Positions 6,725 to 15,475 of a stretch of DNA of 34,923 nt are shown here, in pieces. The translations under genes and the position numbers were made by a program. Source of the DNA: Firmicutes bacterium UBA5388 (lineage in GTDB: Bacteria > Bacillota > UBA4882 > UBA10575). The notes beneath the pieces were generated by a model, which was not told where the DNA came from, searched no databases, and saw only the letters and a program-made list of their open reading frames with translations. Where the stretch lies: positions 15,458 through 50,380 of the forward strand of contig DHOO01000047.1 in NCBI GenBank assembly GCA_002409975.1. Reading direction: 5' to 3'. Numbering within the stretch: the stretch's first letter is position 1; each line of letters opens with the position of its first letter.

Positions 6725-7957
6725 ATGAGATCTTTTAAGATGATCATCCTCTGTTTATTGGTATCAATTATTAGCTTGGCAGCGCCTAAAAAAGAACCGA
6801 CCAAAATTGTTTTTTATACGCCGGCCGAAGATGCCTCCGGGGCTATCAGGAGACTAGTTAATAAATTTAACTCCGAAAACTCGGGAGTAATCGTTGAACA
6901 TAAGATGCTCTCTTCAGGAACGGATGACTGCCGTAACTATTATGTTACGGCTTGCCTTTCGAAAGATAATAGTTTTGATGTCTTCTCTGGTGATATTATC
7001 TGGATCTCGGAGTTTGCTTCTTCAGGGTGGATTGAACCGTTAGATTCCTTTTTCCCTGTGGAAGAAAGGAGAAATTTCCTACCAGGGCCGATTGAAGGTT
7101 GCACTTATAAAGATCAGATCTGGGCCGTGCCCTGGTTTACCGATTCGGGAGTTCTTTTTTATCGTAGCGATCTTCTCGAAAAACCTCCGCGCACTTGGGA
7201 AGAACTGATTACGATTGCTCAGGAAAAAATTAGAGATGGCAGTGTTAAATACGGTTACGTTTTTCAGGGTAACCAGTATGAAGGTTTAGTCTGCCACGTC
7301 TTGGAACTAATCTGGAGTAATGGAGGTCAAATTTTAGAGGACGATCGAGTAACGATTAATACAGCGGAAGCAATTGAAGGTTTGCAGATCTTGGTTGATA
7401 TTCTGAAGTTAAAGGTTTGTCCGGAGGAGGTAGTCTGGTACCAGGAAGAGGATTCTCGCCTTTTTTATCAGGATGGGAATGCTTTATTCCTAAGGAATTG
7501 GCCGTACGCTTGGTCGCTGATGAATCAGGAAGGAACGAAGATCCAGGGAAAATTTAAGATTTCGCCGTTACCGCTTGGTCCGCGGGGAGTTGCCGCCAGT
7601 GGTTGTCTTGGTGGTTGGAATCTAATGATTAATAGCCAGTCGAAGCATAAAAAAGAAGCGTGGAAATTTATTGAGTTTTTATCAAGTTTTTCCGCGCAGA
7701 AAATCCATGCGATGGTTGGCGGTCGCCTTCCGACCAGAATCTCTGTCTACAATGATCAAGAGGTCTTAAGGGTTAACCCTTATTATCAAGAATTGTTGCC
7801 TAATTTTTTGGCCTCAAAACCACGACCAGTCTCCCCTTACTATCCGCTTCTTTCGGAGCATATGCAGATTAACTTCTATCAGGCGATCACCGGTGTGTTT
7901 ACAGCTAAAGAAGCGATTGCTAACATTGAAAGAGAAATGAAGAAATTTTATCCTTAA
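6725..7957 (+). CDS. Extracellular sugar-binding protein (family 1), probably a sensor partner
   Basis: This is a 410-residue exported protein of the family-1 (maltose/oligosaccharide-type) substrate-binding proteins. ATG is at 6725 with an AGAGGTG ribosome site. Residues 1-20 form a signal peptide. The only early cysteine (Cys10) is not in a proper lipobox, so a soluble or periplasmic form is likely. Family features are the KIVFYTPAED strand, FDVFSGDIIWISEFASSGW (about 85-105), IWAVPWFTDSGVLFYRSDLL, PPRTWEELI and the late KKEAWKFIEFLSS. It sits 25 bases upstream of a YesM-type sensor kinase in one transcript and far from the permeases, which have their own binding protein. I therefore infer that it presents ligand to the kinase, as XylFII does for LytS in Clostridium. 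It could instead serve a permease encoded elsewhere. Confidence 0.85.
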   Translation: MRSFKMIILCLLVSIISLAAPKKEPTKIVFYTPAEDASGAIRRLVNKFNSENSGVIVEHKMLSSGTDDCRNYYVTACLSKDNSFDVFSGDIIWISEFASSGWIEPLDSFFPVEERRNFLPGPIEGCTYKDQIWAVPWFTDSGVLFYRSDLLEKPPRTWEELITIAQEKIRDGSVKYGYVFQGNQYEGLVCHVLELIWSNGGQILEDDRVTINTAEAIEGLQILVDILKLKVCPEEVVWYQEEDSRLFYQDGNALFLRNWPYAWSLMNQEGTKIQGKFKISPLPLGPRGVAASGCLGGWNLMINSQSKHKKEAWKFIEFLSSFSAQKIHAMVGGRLPTRISVYNDQEVLRVNPYYQELLPNFLASKPRPVSPYYPLLSEHMQINFYQAITGVFTAKEAIANIEREMKKFYP

Positions 7958-7982
7958 ATAAAGGAATTAGATAATTTGGGAA

Positions 7983-9923
7983 GTGTATGCCCTTCCTTTA
8001 AGTGGGCGATTTCTTAAAATGAATCAGCGGGTGGGGAGGAGAGTAACGATTCGTCTCACTAAACGTAGAACTACCTTTGACCGGTTAACTTTTCGCAGAC
8101 AGTTATCGGTTTTCTTTTTGATTACTGCTGTCTTAACAATGGTTTTTGTCTCAGTGATCGCTTATGCGCAAGCGATTACGGAACTGAAGAAGAATTTTAA
8201 GATCTATACGGCTTCAATCCTAAAACGAACTAAAGATGAGTTAGAAACTAAGTTTAATATGGTTGAAAATACTTTAAACTTTATCGCCGCCGATTACCGA
8301 CTGCAACCTCTTAACCATCAGGACCCACTGTTATCCCAGCGTAACCTCTCCAAGTTACTAGTGGATTCGATTAATCTTAATAATTACCAGGTAAGTAGTG
8401 GGGACTGGCGGCGCACCCAAAATCTCATTGATGAACTGATCATTTATGGAGATAAAAAAGATGATCAGACGGTAATGATCAGCCGACGTGATCATTTTTC
8501 TGTTTATGGGATTGAAGAGTATTTGACCCCTGATTTATTGGGTAAAGCCCGTGAAGCGCAAGGTAGGGTGGTCTGGTCTGAGATTTTTTATAATCAAGTA
8601 GGAGCTAGGTTAATGAGGAATTTGCCTACGGAGATTCTTCGTGAAGAACTGAATCAATTGGCAGTAATTAAATGTATTACTGATGTGAAGTACAAGACCA
8701 CCACGGGCTTTTTAATCGCCAGTATTAATCTGGCTCGTCTGTCTGCGATGACCGAAGATATTATTTTAGGGAAGACCGGTCGTCTTTATCTTGTTGACCA
8801 AAACCTACAAATTTTGGGGGGAAAGGATAAAAACCTGATTTTGCGCCAGATTCCTTTGGATGATCATTCATTAACACTGATGCAAGCAGCACAAGAGGGA
8901 AGTATCGAAGGTAAATTCAATGGGGAAAAAAGTTTTATCCATTTTGAAGAGATTGGCCTTAATAATTGGAAACTGGTAGGTGTGATTGCGAGTCAGGAGT
9001 TTCAGACCTCCGCCGGGGTTGTTCGCAACAGAATACTTTTTGGCGGGGCGCTTGTGCTTTCTGTTTTTGCGGCAGTGGGGGTGATTGTTGCGGGGAAGAT
9101 TACACGGCCGATTCAGAATATTTGCGCTTTTATGCAACAAGTTGAAACCGGGGATTTAAGCTTACGTGTCCACGAAACTGGAAGTATAGAGATTGAGAAG
9201 CTTTCACAGCATTTGAATAGGATGATTGAACATCTCTCCCATCTCCTAGATGAGATGTATCAGGAACAAATTTTTAAACGTAAAATGGCGCTTAAGATGC
9301 TGCATGCGCAGATTAATCCACATTTCCTTTATAACACTTTGGATTCAATTACTTGGATGGTGGAAACCGGAAGACGAGAGGTAGCGGTGGAACTGTTAGA
9401 ATCGCTCTCTACGATCTTTCGAGTCACGCTCTCGGGTGGTCGCGATATGGTCACTATTGGTGAAGAAGTCGAACATGCCCTTAGCTATCTACGAGTACAA
9501 AGGATTCGCTATCAAGACAAACTGGATTACGTTGTTAATGTCGATGATGAAATAAAAAAGAATCAGATTGTAAAAATAACCCTACAACCTTTAATTGAGA
9601 ATGCCATTTATCATGGGATTAAACCCAAGACCAATGGTCGCGGCACGGTAGTCATTCTTGGCCGCCAGGTTACCCCTGATCAGGTTAGGCTTTCGGTGAT
9701 TGATAATGGGGTGGGGATGAGTCAAGAGAAAGTAGTCGAACTGAAAGAAGCTTTAGCCGAACCGGAAATGAACCTAGAGACTGAGGGGAAGGGTTATAGT
9801 TTAATCAATATAAGTTCTCGGATTAAGCTTTACTTTGGCAGGGAGTATGGATTAAGCTATACTAGTGAGGAGGGAGTGGGAACTAGAGTCGATGTTTTAT
9901 TACCTAATGAACGGAAACTCTAG
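7983..9923 (+). CDS. YesM/LytS-type sensor histidine kinase
   Basis: This is a membrane sensor kinase of up to 646 residues. The start is uncertain: GTG at 7983 (used here), ATG 8019 and GTG 8031 are all in frame and none has a good ribosome site. From residue 41 the order is transmembrane segment 1 (about 41-65), an extracytoplasmic sensing domain (about 66-350), transmembrane segment 2 (about 350-371) and a HAMP linker (ITRPIQNICAFMQQ onwards). A His_kinase domain follows with INPHFLYNTLDS (phospho-acceptor His447), then a HATPase with N-box PLIENAIYHG (Asn540) and G-box DNGVGMS (Asp574). This is the full YesM layout. It follows the binding protein at 6725 in the same transcript. Its likely partner is the AraC-type regulator encoded convergently at 10297-11934, and the likely target is the transporter operon at 12256. 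Confidence 0.9.
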   Translation: MYALPLSGRFLKMNQRVGRRVTIRLTKRRTTFDRLTFRRQLSVFFLITAVLTMVFVSVIAYAQAITELKKNFKIYTASILKRTKDELETKFNMVENTLNFIAADYRLQPLNHQDPLLSQRNLSKLLVDSINLNNYQVSSGDWRRTQNLIDELIIYGDKKDDQTVMISRRDHFSVYGIEEYLTPDLLGKAREAQGRVVWSEIFYNQVGARLMRNLPTEILREELNQLAVIKCITDVKYKTTTGFLIASINLARLSAMTEDIILGKTGRLYLVDQNLQILGGKDKNLILRQIPLDDHSLTLMQAAQEGSIEGKFNGEKSFIHFEEIGLNNWKLVGVIASQEFQTSAGVVRNRILFGGALVLSVFAAVGVIVAGKITRPIQNICAFMQQVETGDLSLRVHETGSIEIEKLSQHLNRMIEHLSHLLDEMYQEQIFKRKMALKMLHAQINPHFLYNTLDSITWMVETGRREVAVELLESLSTIFRVTLSGGRDMVTIGEEVEHALSYLRVQRIRYQDKLDYVVNVDDEIKKNQIVKITLQPLIENAIYHGIKPKTNGRGTVVILGRQVTPDQVRLSVIDNGVGMSQEKVVELKEALAEPEMNLETEGKGYSLINISSRIKLYFGREYGLSYTSEEGVGTRVDVLLPNERKL

Positions 9924-10004
9924 ACTGTTTTTTGATATGCTCTTTCCAAATTTCGAAAAGTAATTAAGGATGTTGAGGGGGAAAATATAATAGAGGATAG
10001 ACAG

Positions 10005-10313
10005 GTGGTGAAAACATTGGATAAAGAATCAATTAATGTTCTCAAACAAATAATAAAGGATGAATTAAATCCTATCAATCAAAAATTAGATAATATGGAT
10101 GATAAACTTGACAGAATTGAAAAAAGAGTTAATGCTACTTTTGAACAAACAGCTGGATTATCTGAATTTCGCATAGAATCAAATGAAAAATTTGATAATG
10201 TAAACAATGATATTAAAGATCTTAGAGCTGAGTTAAGCTATACAAATATAACAGCTTCCAAAAATAGAATTGATATAGAGAAGATTAAAAATGTAATCAA
10301 TTCGAATCAATAA
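10005..10313 (+). CDS. Small coiled-coil protein, AT-rich
   Basis: This protein has up to 102 residues. The start is GTG 10005 or, equally plausibly, TTG 10017, for which AGGTGGTG (10003-10010) is a well-spaced ribosome site. There is no signal peptide and no cysteine. Residues 20-100 are heptad-rich and polar (INQKLDNMDDKLDRIEKRV, EKFDNVNNDIKDLRAEL), giving a long coiled coil. It resembles small helical proteins often found in phages and other mobile or accessory DNA, but I cannot name a family. Its codons are markedly more AT-rich (AAA, AAT, ATA, GAT) than those of the kinase and regulator on either side, which suggests separate origin. Its 3' end overlaps the end of the convergent regulator gene by 17 bases. 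Confidence 0.65.
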   Translation: MVKTLDKESINVLKQIIKDELNPINQKLDNMDDKLDRIEKRVNATFEQTAGLSEFRIESNEKFDNVNNDIKDLRAELSYTNITASKNRIDIEKIKNVINSNQ

Positions 10314-11934
10314 ACCCGTTTAACCGAATTTTATCCCGATATTCACTGGGCGAGAGCCCGGTTATTTTTTTAAAGACAATTCCGAAATAATGGCTATCCC
10401 GGAAGCCTACACTTTCAGCAATCTCATATATTTTGGCGGGTGTGTTCATCAGGAGATTTTCTGCCTCCTTAATCCGAGTACGATTCAAAAACTCAGTAAC
10501 GGTGTAGGTGGTTACTTCCTTGAAGAGACGACTTAAGTAACATGAGCTAATAAAGACATGGTCAGCTATTTTTTCCAGATTAAGTTCGGGGTCACGGAAA
10601 TTTTCTTCTAAATAAATACGGGCTTGATCAACGAACTTTCTTCCTACTTTTTGTTTGTGTTCATTTATAAACTCTACAGCTTGGTGTGAGAGCTTTACCA
10701 GCCAGGATTGAAGATCGTCTAAAGTTTCAAAGTTATTGATTTCGATTAAAGGATCGAAATCCGAACCATAAACTTCTGCGGGTGAACCACTGAATTCCAG
10801 GAGTGAGCGGATGATTTGATTAACCAAATCTAAAATCGTTAAATACAAATAACTTTTGGAAATTAGTAAGTAGTTCTCTGCTTTAATGGTAGCAAAAATG
10901 TTATCTAAAAACAGGGTAACTTTCTCCAGCTCGCCTTCCCGAAGGAGCGGAGAAAAGCTTTCTTGGTCGCGGAAGTAAAGCAGCCGACCGGATTTGGAAT
11001 TTTCAATATCTTTATAGGGAATAAGCGTATTGGTACCAGTCCACACCTTAAATTCGAGGGCCAATCGCGCTTCCCGATAGGATCTTGTTTGGGAGGTCAG
11101 GCCCGGATAAAGACTACCAAATCCGGCAGAGAAGGAAATATTATCGAGTTTGAGAATCTGCTCTTGGATGGCAAGGGTGGTTGTGTATAACTCCTTCTCT
11201 TCGTCTTTATGCTTTAGTCCGTAGAGGACAATGATTTCTTCAGGTTTATTAATAAAAGCATATAAAAAAGAGGGAACTTTAAAATTTTCTGTGATCAACT
11301 CCAGGAGATGAAACTTATAATACTGTAGCTCCGCTTCCTTTTTAGTTTTTGCTAAATGTAGATAATTATCGAAATGAAACACAATCGTTCCCCATAACTC
11401 TCCATTTGCCTCGATCTCTAGAAAGTTTAACTGTTCTTGGAGATCTTCTAAGTTAAGTTCACCTTCGATTAGTTTCATAAAGAATTTTTCTCGCAACCCG
11501 GGTAAATTTTTTTTAATCAGCTTTTCTAACCTTTTTTTTTCCTCGGCGTTTCTTTCTTGTTCCGCTAATTTTTCTTGAGCTTCGGAGAGGATACTACTTA
11601 GTTCGCTGGCGCGGATCGGTTTGAGGAGATAACGGAAGACCCCGGCTTCAATCGCTTTTTGCGCATAAGCGAATTCATTATAACCGCTGATTAAGATTAC
11701 AAGGCTCTCCGGGAGGATGGTTTTAATCTCTTCAGCCAATTCGATCCCATCCATTAGTGGCATGTAGATATCAGAGAAGATAATCTGCGGTTTTAGATCA
11801 TGACATTTTTTTAAAGCCTCAGTTCCATTCCCCGCGGTGGCGATAATTAGGCAATTCTCCTGCTCCCAATCAATAATATAGCGTAATTTCTCTAAGATGA
11901 TCGGCTCATCATCAATTAACATTACCGAATACAT
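10297..11934 (-). CDS. YesN-type response regulator with AraC DNA-binding domain
   Basis: This is a 545-residue transcription factor. I choose ATG 11934 because AAGGA (11945-11949) is nine bases upstream; the in-frame ATG at 11943 would abut that site. Residues 1-120 are a receiver domain with the acidic pair DDE (8-10), phospho-acceptor Asp55 in FSDIYMP, and Lys in YLLKPI. A long central region (about 130-440) resembles the variable or degenerate ligand-type region of YesN proteins. The last 100 residues are two AraC helix-turn-helix motifs (LEKIADHVFISSCYLSRLFK and IYEIAESVGFRDSHYFGIVF). It should receive phosphate from the YesM-type kinase at 7983-9923. It is divergent from the permease operon at 12256, the most likely target. 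Confidence 0.92.
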   Translation of the reverse strand: MYSVMLIDDEPIILEKLRYIIDWEQENCLIIATAGNGTEALKKCHDLKPQIIFSDIYMPLMDGIELAEEIKTILPESLVILISGYNEFAYAQKAIEAGVFRYLLKPIRASELSSILSEAQEKLAEQERNAEEKKRLEKLIKKNLPGLREKFFMKLIEGELNLEDLQEQLNFLEIEANGELWGTIVFHFDNYLHLAKTKKEAELQYYKFHLLELITENFKVPSFLYAFINKPEEIIVLYGLKHKDEEKELYTTTLAIQEQILKLDNISFSAGFGSLYPGLTSQTRSYREARLALEFKVWTGTNTLIPYKDIENSKSGRLLYFRDQESFSPLLREGELEKVTLFLDNIFATIKAENYLLISKSYLYLTILDLVNQIIRSLLEFSGSPAEVYGSDFDPLIEINNFETLDDLQSWLVKLSHQAVEFINEHKQKVGRKFVDQARIYLEENFRDPELNLEKIADHVFISSCYLSRLFKEVTTYTVTEFLNRTRIKEAENLLMNTPAKIYEIAESVGFRDSHYFGIVFKKITGLSPSEYRDKIRLNGFIDSN

Positions 11935-11943
11935 GGCCACCAT

Positions 11944-12255
11944 TCCTTCTACAATCTATTTTTACATTATCTCTTCATTCTTAGTGTATAAGATTTCATG
12001 ACTAAAGGACAAGAGTTACGTAAAAAAAACAAATAAATAATCGAAATCACAAAAAAACCCCCTTTTTTAGGTGAGGAAATTACTACGTGTTTTTTTAGTA
12101 TTAATAATACCAAAGATAACAACAAAACTAAAAAAATATTTACTTCTTCTTAATTATATTGTTTGATAACATTTATTTGCGTGGGAGAAAGCTTAATAGT
12201 GAAAGGAAGCAAGAAAGTCAAAAAAAATTAAACCTGAAGACGGGGTGAATTAGCG
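11944..12255. promoter_or_regulatory. Divergent promoter region between response regulator and transporter operon
   Basis: The stretch is AT-rich and has no coding potential. On the minus strand TTGTCC (12012-12007), a 16-base spacer and TATACA (11990-11985) make a plausible promoter for the response regulator. On the plus strand I see no good sigma-A promoter before 12256, only AT-rich sequence around 12140-12180, which fits a promoter that depends on an activator. A short A7-C5-T6 run (12051-12068) can fold into a weak hairpin of unknown meaning. Confidence 0.5.
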
Positions 12256-13122
12256 ATGGCAACATTAAGACTAATCTTTAGGCGGTATAAGCTGGAAGTA
12301 GTAATGATTTTACCATTAATTCTGTTTATTCTAGGTTTTACGCTTCTTCCTGTTTTACAATGTATCTTCTATAGTTTTCAGGATAGAATCACTGAGGAAT
12401 TTCCGACATTGGCTAATTACCGACTAATCGTAGGGAACCCGAAATTCGGCGATGCGCTCAAGAATACGCTGATCGTTACAGCAATTGGCCTTACTTTAGA
12501 GATGGGTGGCGGCTTACTAATAGCATTATTATTAACCGTTTCCAGTAAGATCAAAGGTCTCTTCCGAACGATTACAATGATTCCAATGGGGGTTCCGACG
12601 ATTGTCTCCGGGGTGATCATGTTATATATCTTTAGTTCCAACGGCTATTTTAATGAATTTTTATACCGGATTGGTGTCATAAAATTACCAATCGACTGGG
12701 CTCAAGGTGGAATTAGAACTCTCTTGATGGTGGCAGTGGCTGATATGTGGAAAGTAACTCCCTTAGTAGTGATCCTCTTATTATCAGGACTGGAAAGTAT
12801 CCCCGCAAATATCTATGAAGCTTCCGCGATGGATGGGGCTTCACCTTATCAACATTTCTTCTTTATTACTTTACCCTTGATTAAACCCTTTTTTACGATT
12901 GCTCTAATTCTGCGGGCGATTGATGCTTTTAGAATCTTTGAATTGCCGATGGTGTTAGCTGGTAGGAATACTATGTTTCTTGGGACTTACGCTTACAGTG
13001 AGTATTTTGATTACAATAATATTCATTCCTCAGGCGCCGCTTCTACTATTTTGCTAATTTTGATCGCAATTTTTGTTTTTTCCTATGTGGTTACTGTAGG
13101 CGCAAAGGAGGTTGACGAATGA
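12256..13122 (+). CDS. ABC sugar transporter permease, MalF/UgpA-like
   Basis: This is a 288-residue inner-membrane permease of the oligosaccharide importer family (CUT1). ATG is at 12256 with GGGGTG upstream. Six transmembrane helices are visible: about 15-38, 70-95, 103-125, 150-172, 205-225 and 258-282. The EAA loop reads EASAMDGASPYQHFFFITLP (about 190-209), where the ATPase docks. It overlaps the next permease gene by four bases (ATGA), which implies translational coupling. It is the first gene of a permease-permease-binding protein operon. The ATPase subunit is absent here and is presumably a shared MsmX/MalK-type protein encoded elsewhere. Confidence 0.93.
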   Translation: MATLRLIFRRYKLEVVMILPLILFILGFTLLPVLQCIFYSFQDRITEEFPTLANYRLIVGNPKFGDALKNTLIVTAIGLTLEMGGGLLIALLLTVSSKIKGLFRTITMIPMGVPTIVSGVIMLYIFSSNGYFNEFLYRIGVIKLPIDWAQGGIRTLLMVAVADMWKVTPLVVILLLSGLESIPANIYEASAMDGASPYQHFFFITLPLIKPFFTIALILRAIDAFRIFELPMVLAGRNTMFLGTYAYSEYFDYNNIHSSGAASTILLILIAIFVFSYVVTVGAKEVDE

Positions 13123-13994
13123 AAACTGCGGAAAAAACGGGAGTAGTCTTAGCAGAGAAAAAAGTAGATCAGAAAAAAATGAGGGCAAAGGTGAAGCGGG
13201 TTCTACTTTTTCTATCGATCATAGCGATTATATTATTAATATTAATCCCGATTTATCTTTTATTTAAAATTTCTGTAAGCGCGTCCCAAGATATCCTAAC
13301 ACAACATCCTCCCTTTCTAATTAAAAACTTTACTTGGAAACATTGGCTTAAGATCTTGTCAGCGGGGCAGATCTGGAATCCTTTATGGAAAAGTGTAATC
13401 GTCGCTTCGATGGTCGCCTTGCTTGGAATAATCATCGCCGCGCCGGGAGCGTATGTAATCTCTAGGCTCCCCAAAAAGATTAAGTACGGAGTTTTACTGG
13501 CAATTTTTTCGACGCGCATGTTTCCCGAGGTGGGGATCGCCCTTCCGATCTCAGTTACTTTTATCAAATGGGGCTTACTCGATACCAACCTTGGCTTGGT
13601 CTTGGCGCATCTGATTAGAGTTCTACCTCTGATGGCATGGGTCTTAACAGGTACTTTTGATACGATACCCCGTGACCTGGAACAATCGGCGGTGGTTGAT
13701 GGGTGTAACAAGATTCAAGCGTTAGTGAAAGTGGTTTTACCCCTGTCACTGGCTGGTTTGGCCGCAGGCGCCATCTTATCGTGGTTGGAATCATGGAATG
13801 AATTTACCTATGCTATTTATTTGTGTCTGGCTGATACCACTTTACCGATTAAAACTTATTATTATATCAGCCGGGGAAATTGGTTTGAATCGGCTGCTTA
13901 TGCTGTTTTTCTAACATTTCCGGTCATGATCATTACCTTTGTGCTACAAAATTATTTAAAGAGTGATTATCTCTCAGGAGCATTAAAGTATTAG
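13119..13994 (+). CDS. ABC sugar transporter permease, MalG/UgpE-like
   Basis: This is a 291-residue second permease of the same importer. ATG at 13119 lies inside the end of the upstream gene. A basic cytoplasmic N-terminus (residues 1-27) precedes helix 1 (28-50). Five further helices follow and the chain closes with the typical KSDYLSGALKY tail. The EAA loop reads EQSAVVDGCNKIQALVKVVL (about 188-207). MalG-type permeases pair with MalF-type partners and together bind the substrate-loaded receptor, here most likely the lipoprotein at 14076. A ribosome site for the next gene begins a few bases after its stop codon. Confidence 0.93.
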   Translation: MKTAEKTGVVLAEKKVDQKKMRAKVKRVLLFLSIIAIILLILIPIYLLFKISVSASQDILTQHPPFLIKNFTWKHWLKILSAGQIWNPLWKSVIVASMVALLGIIIAAPGAYVISRLPKKIKYGVLLAIFSTRMFPEVGIALPISVTFIKWGLLDTNLGLVLAHLIRVLPLMAWVLTGTFDTIPRDLEQSAVVDGCNKIQALVKVVLPLSLAGLAAGAILSWLESWNEFTYAIYLCLADTTLPIKTYYYISRGNWFESAAYAVFLTFPVMIITFVLQNYLKSDYLSGALKY

Positions 13995-14075
13995 AGTCCG
14001 GGAGGTGATGTGGGAAAAGTCCTATTATTAACCATGATTAAAGGTATAAAAAAACCAAAAGGAAGGATGTTTTTA

Positions 14076-15278
14076 ATGAAAAAAGCTTATCGCTTGCTCT
14101 TAGGTTTAGTGATTCTTAGTTTACTGGTGTCGTGTACAACCATGGCGGCTCCTAAAAGTCTGAAAGTAATTATGGGGCTTGCTGAAGAAGAATGGAACGT
14201 GATGCGCGAGCATATCTTCCCGGCATTTGAAAAAGAGTATAACGTAAAAATTGAGGCTTATCAGACTGAAGCTCAGGATACAGAGAAAATTTTAGAAGCG
14301 CGCGCCAAAGCAAACCGGATGGATATTGACCTCATTTCCCAAGATAATATGCGACTTGCTACTTTGGTCGAAAGAGGATTAGTGGAGGATTTAAGTGAGT
14401 ATCGGTCATTAATTCCGGCCACAGTTATCCCTGCTTTAGTGGATGTGGGTGAATTTGGTGGTAAATTATACTTCTTACCATATCGACCTAATATTGAAAT
14501 CGCTTTTTATAATTCTTTAAAATTTGCCCAATATGGTCTTAAACCACCCACCAATTGGGATGAGCTCTTCAATGTGGCGAGAACCTTTAAAGAAAAAGAA
14601 GGGGTTGCCCGGGTGGCAATTAAAGCTGATCTTTCACCTTGCACCACTGTGCATCTCTTCGATTTCTGTCGCAGCGCGGGTGGCGACCCGGTGGTCTTGG
14701 ATGATAAAGGCTGTTTTGAGGCTTTCGTTTTCCTCCAAAAACTTTGGCCTTATCTCTCCCCGGATTCCAAGACTGCTAACTGGAACTTTATGAATAGACA
14801 TATTGCTACCGAATCAGTTTATTTGGGACAAAACTGGCCTTTCGGGATGAATGTTATTGTTAAAGACGGCGGAAAAAAAGAAGTCTTAGCTTATCAGGGA
14901 TGGAGGGGTCCGGTTAAAGAATCCCATGTTTTGGGTGGAGATGTTATTGGCATTCCCAAAGGCGCTCCCAACAAAGCGTTAGCAATTGAATTTGCGAAGT
15001 ATCTGATGTCAAAAGAGGTTCAGGAGAAACTAGCTACCTACAATGGCTGGCCTGCAGTACGCAGCGATGCCTATGGCACAGTAGAAGAATGGCAGAGACC
15101 ATATTTTGACGCAATTAATGAAGCGTTAAAGTATGCAGAAGCCAGACCCAATCTTTTATATTGGGATGCGGTAGACAAGGCCTTAGGCGAAGCCTTCCGT
15201 GAAGGTGTGATCGAACAGAAACCGGTTAAACCTGCCTTAGAAAAATGGGCGAAGTTTATACGTGACAACAAAAGATAA
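14076..15278 (+). CDS. Sugar ABC transporter substrate-binding lipoprotein
   Basis: This is a 400-residue family-1 binding protein. I choose ATG 14076, eight bases after GGAAGGA (14061-14067) and directly preceding a classic signal peptide; upstream in-frame starts (14010 and 14067) are poorer. Residues 1-19 are a lipoprotein signal ending LLVS before Cys20. The mature protein has the expected two-lobe signatures: LKVIMGLAEEEWNVM, IDLISQDN, LYFLPYRPNIEIAFYNS, PPTNWDELF, and GIPKGAPNKALAIEFAKYLM near the C-terminus. It is third in the permease operon, so it should deliver the imported sugar to the two permeases. Judging from the downstream GH65 gene, the ligand may be a glucose disaccharide or short oligosaccharide, but this is inference. 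Confidence 0.92.
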   Translation: MKKAYRLLLGLVILSLLVSCTTMAAPKSLKVIMGLAEEEWNVMREHIFPAFEKEYNVKIEAYQTEAQDTEKILEARAKANRMDIDLISQDNMRLATLVERGLVEDLSEYRSLIPATVIPALVDVGEFGGKLYFLPYRPNIEIAFYNSLKFAQYGLKPPTNWDELFNVARTFKEKEGVARVAIKADLSPCTTVHLFDFCRSAGGDPVVLDDKGCFEAFVFLQKLWPYLSPDSKTANWNFMNRHIATESVYLGQNWPFGMNVIVKDGGKKEVLAYQGWRGPVKESHVLGGDVIGIPKGAPNKALAIEFAKYLMSKEVQEKLATYNGWPAVRSDAYGTVEEWQRPYFDAINEALKYAEARPNLLYWDAVDKALGEAFREGVIEQKPVKPALEKWAKFIRDNKR

Positions 15279-15294
15279 TTAAGTTTCAATAGTT

Positions 15295-15322
15295 GGACTC
15301 GGGGTCTTTTTACCCCGAGTCC
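15295..15322 (+). other. Intercistronic hairpin without T-tract
   Basis: GGACTCGGGGT (15295-15305) and ACCCCGAGTCC (15312-15322) form a perfect 11-bp stem with a CTTTTT loop, just after the binding-protein stop codon. Lacking a T-run, it may protect the upstream mRNA end or act with the terminator that follows. Confidence 0.6.
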
Positions 15323-15325
15323 GCA

Positions 15326-15388
15326 AACCAAGGTAGCGGCGCCTAGTTTTGTGGTTAGGGTCATCAGAGGCTATCTTGGTTTTTTTTG
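15326..15388 (+). terminator. Terminator after the transporter operon
   Basis: AACCAAGGTAGC (15326-15337) pairs with GCTATCTTGGTT (15370-15381, one G-T pair), and eight Ts run from 15380 to 15387. The loop itself can fold (GGCGCC, and CCTA with TAGG). Together with the preceding hairpin it would limit transcription into the GH65 gene. Confidence 0.65.
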
Positions 15389-15475
15389 CTTAGGTGAGAG
15401 TAATATTAGAAGTAAGGGATAAGAATGAATCCTCCATTCTTTATTTCTAGAAACATATGAAAAAGGAGATATGCT

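Noticed and set aside
7960..7976. AAGGAATTAGATAATT as another end of the MITE-like element
   Set aside because: It has no partner end at a reasonable distance and lies in the short gap before the kinase gene, so chance similarity is more likely.
13253..13711. Open frame antisense to the second permease gene
   Set aside because: It is a mirror of a clearly conserved transmembrane gene with an EAA loop, and it has no start context.
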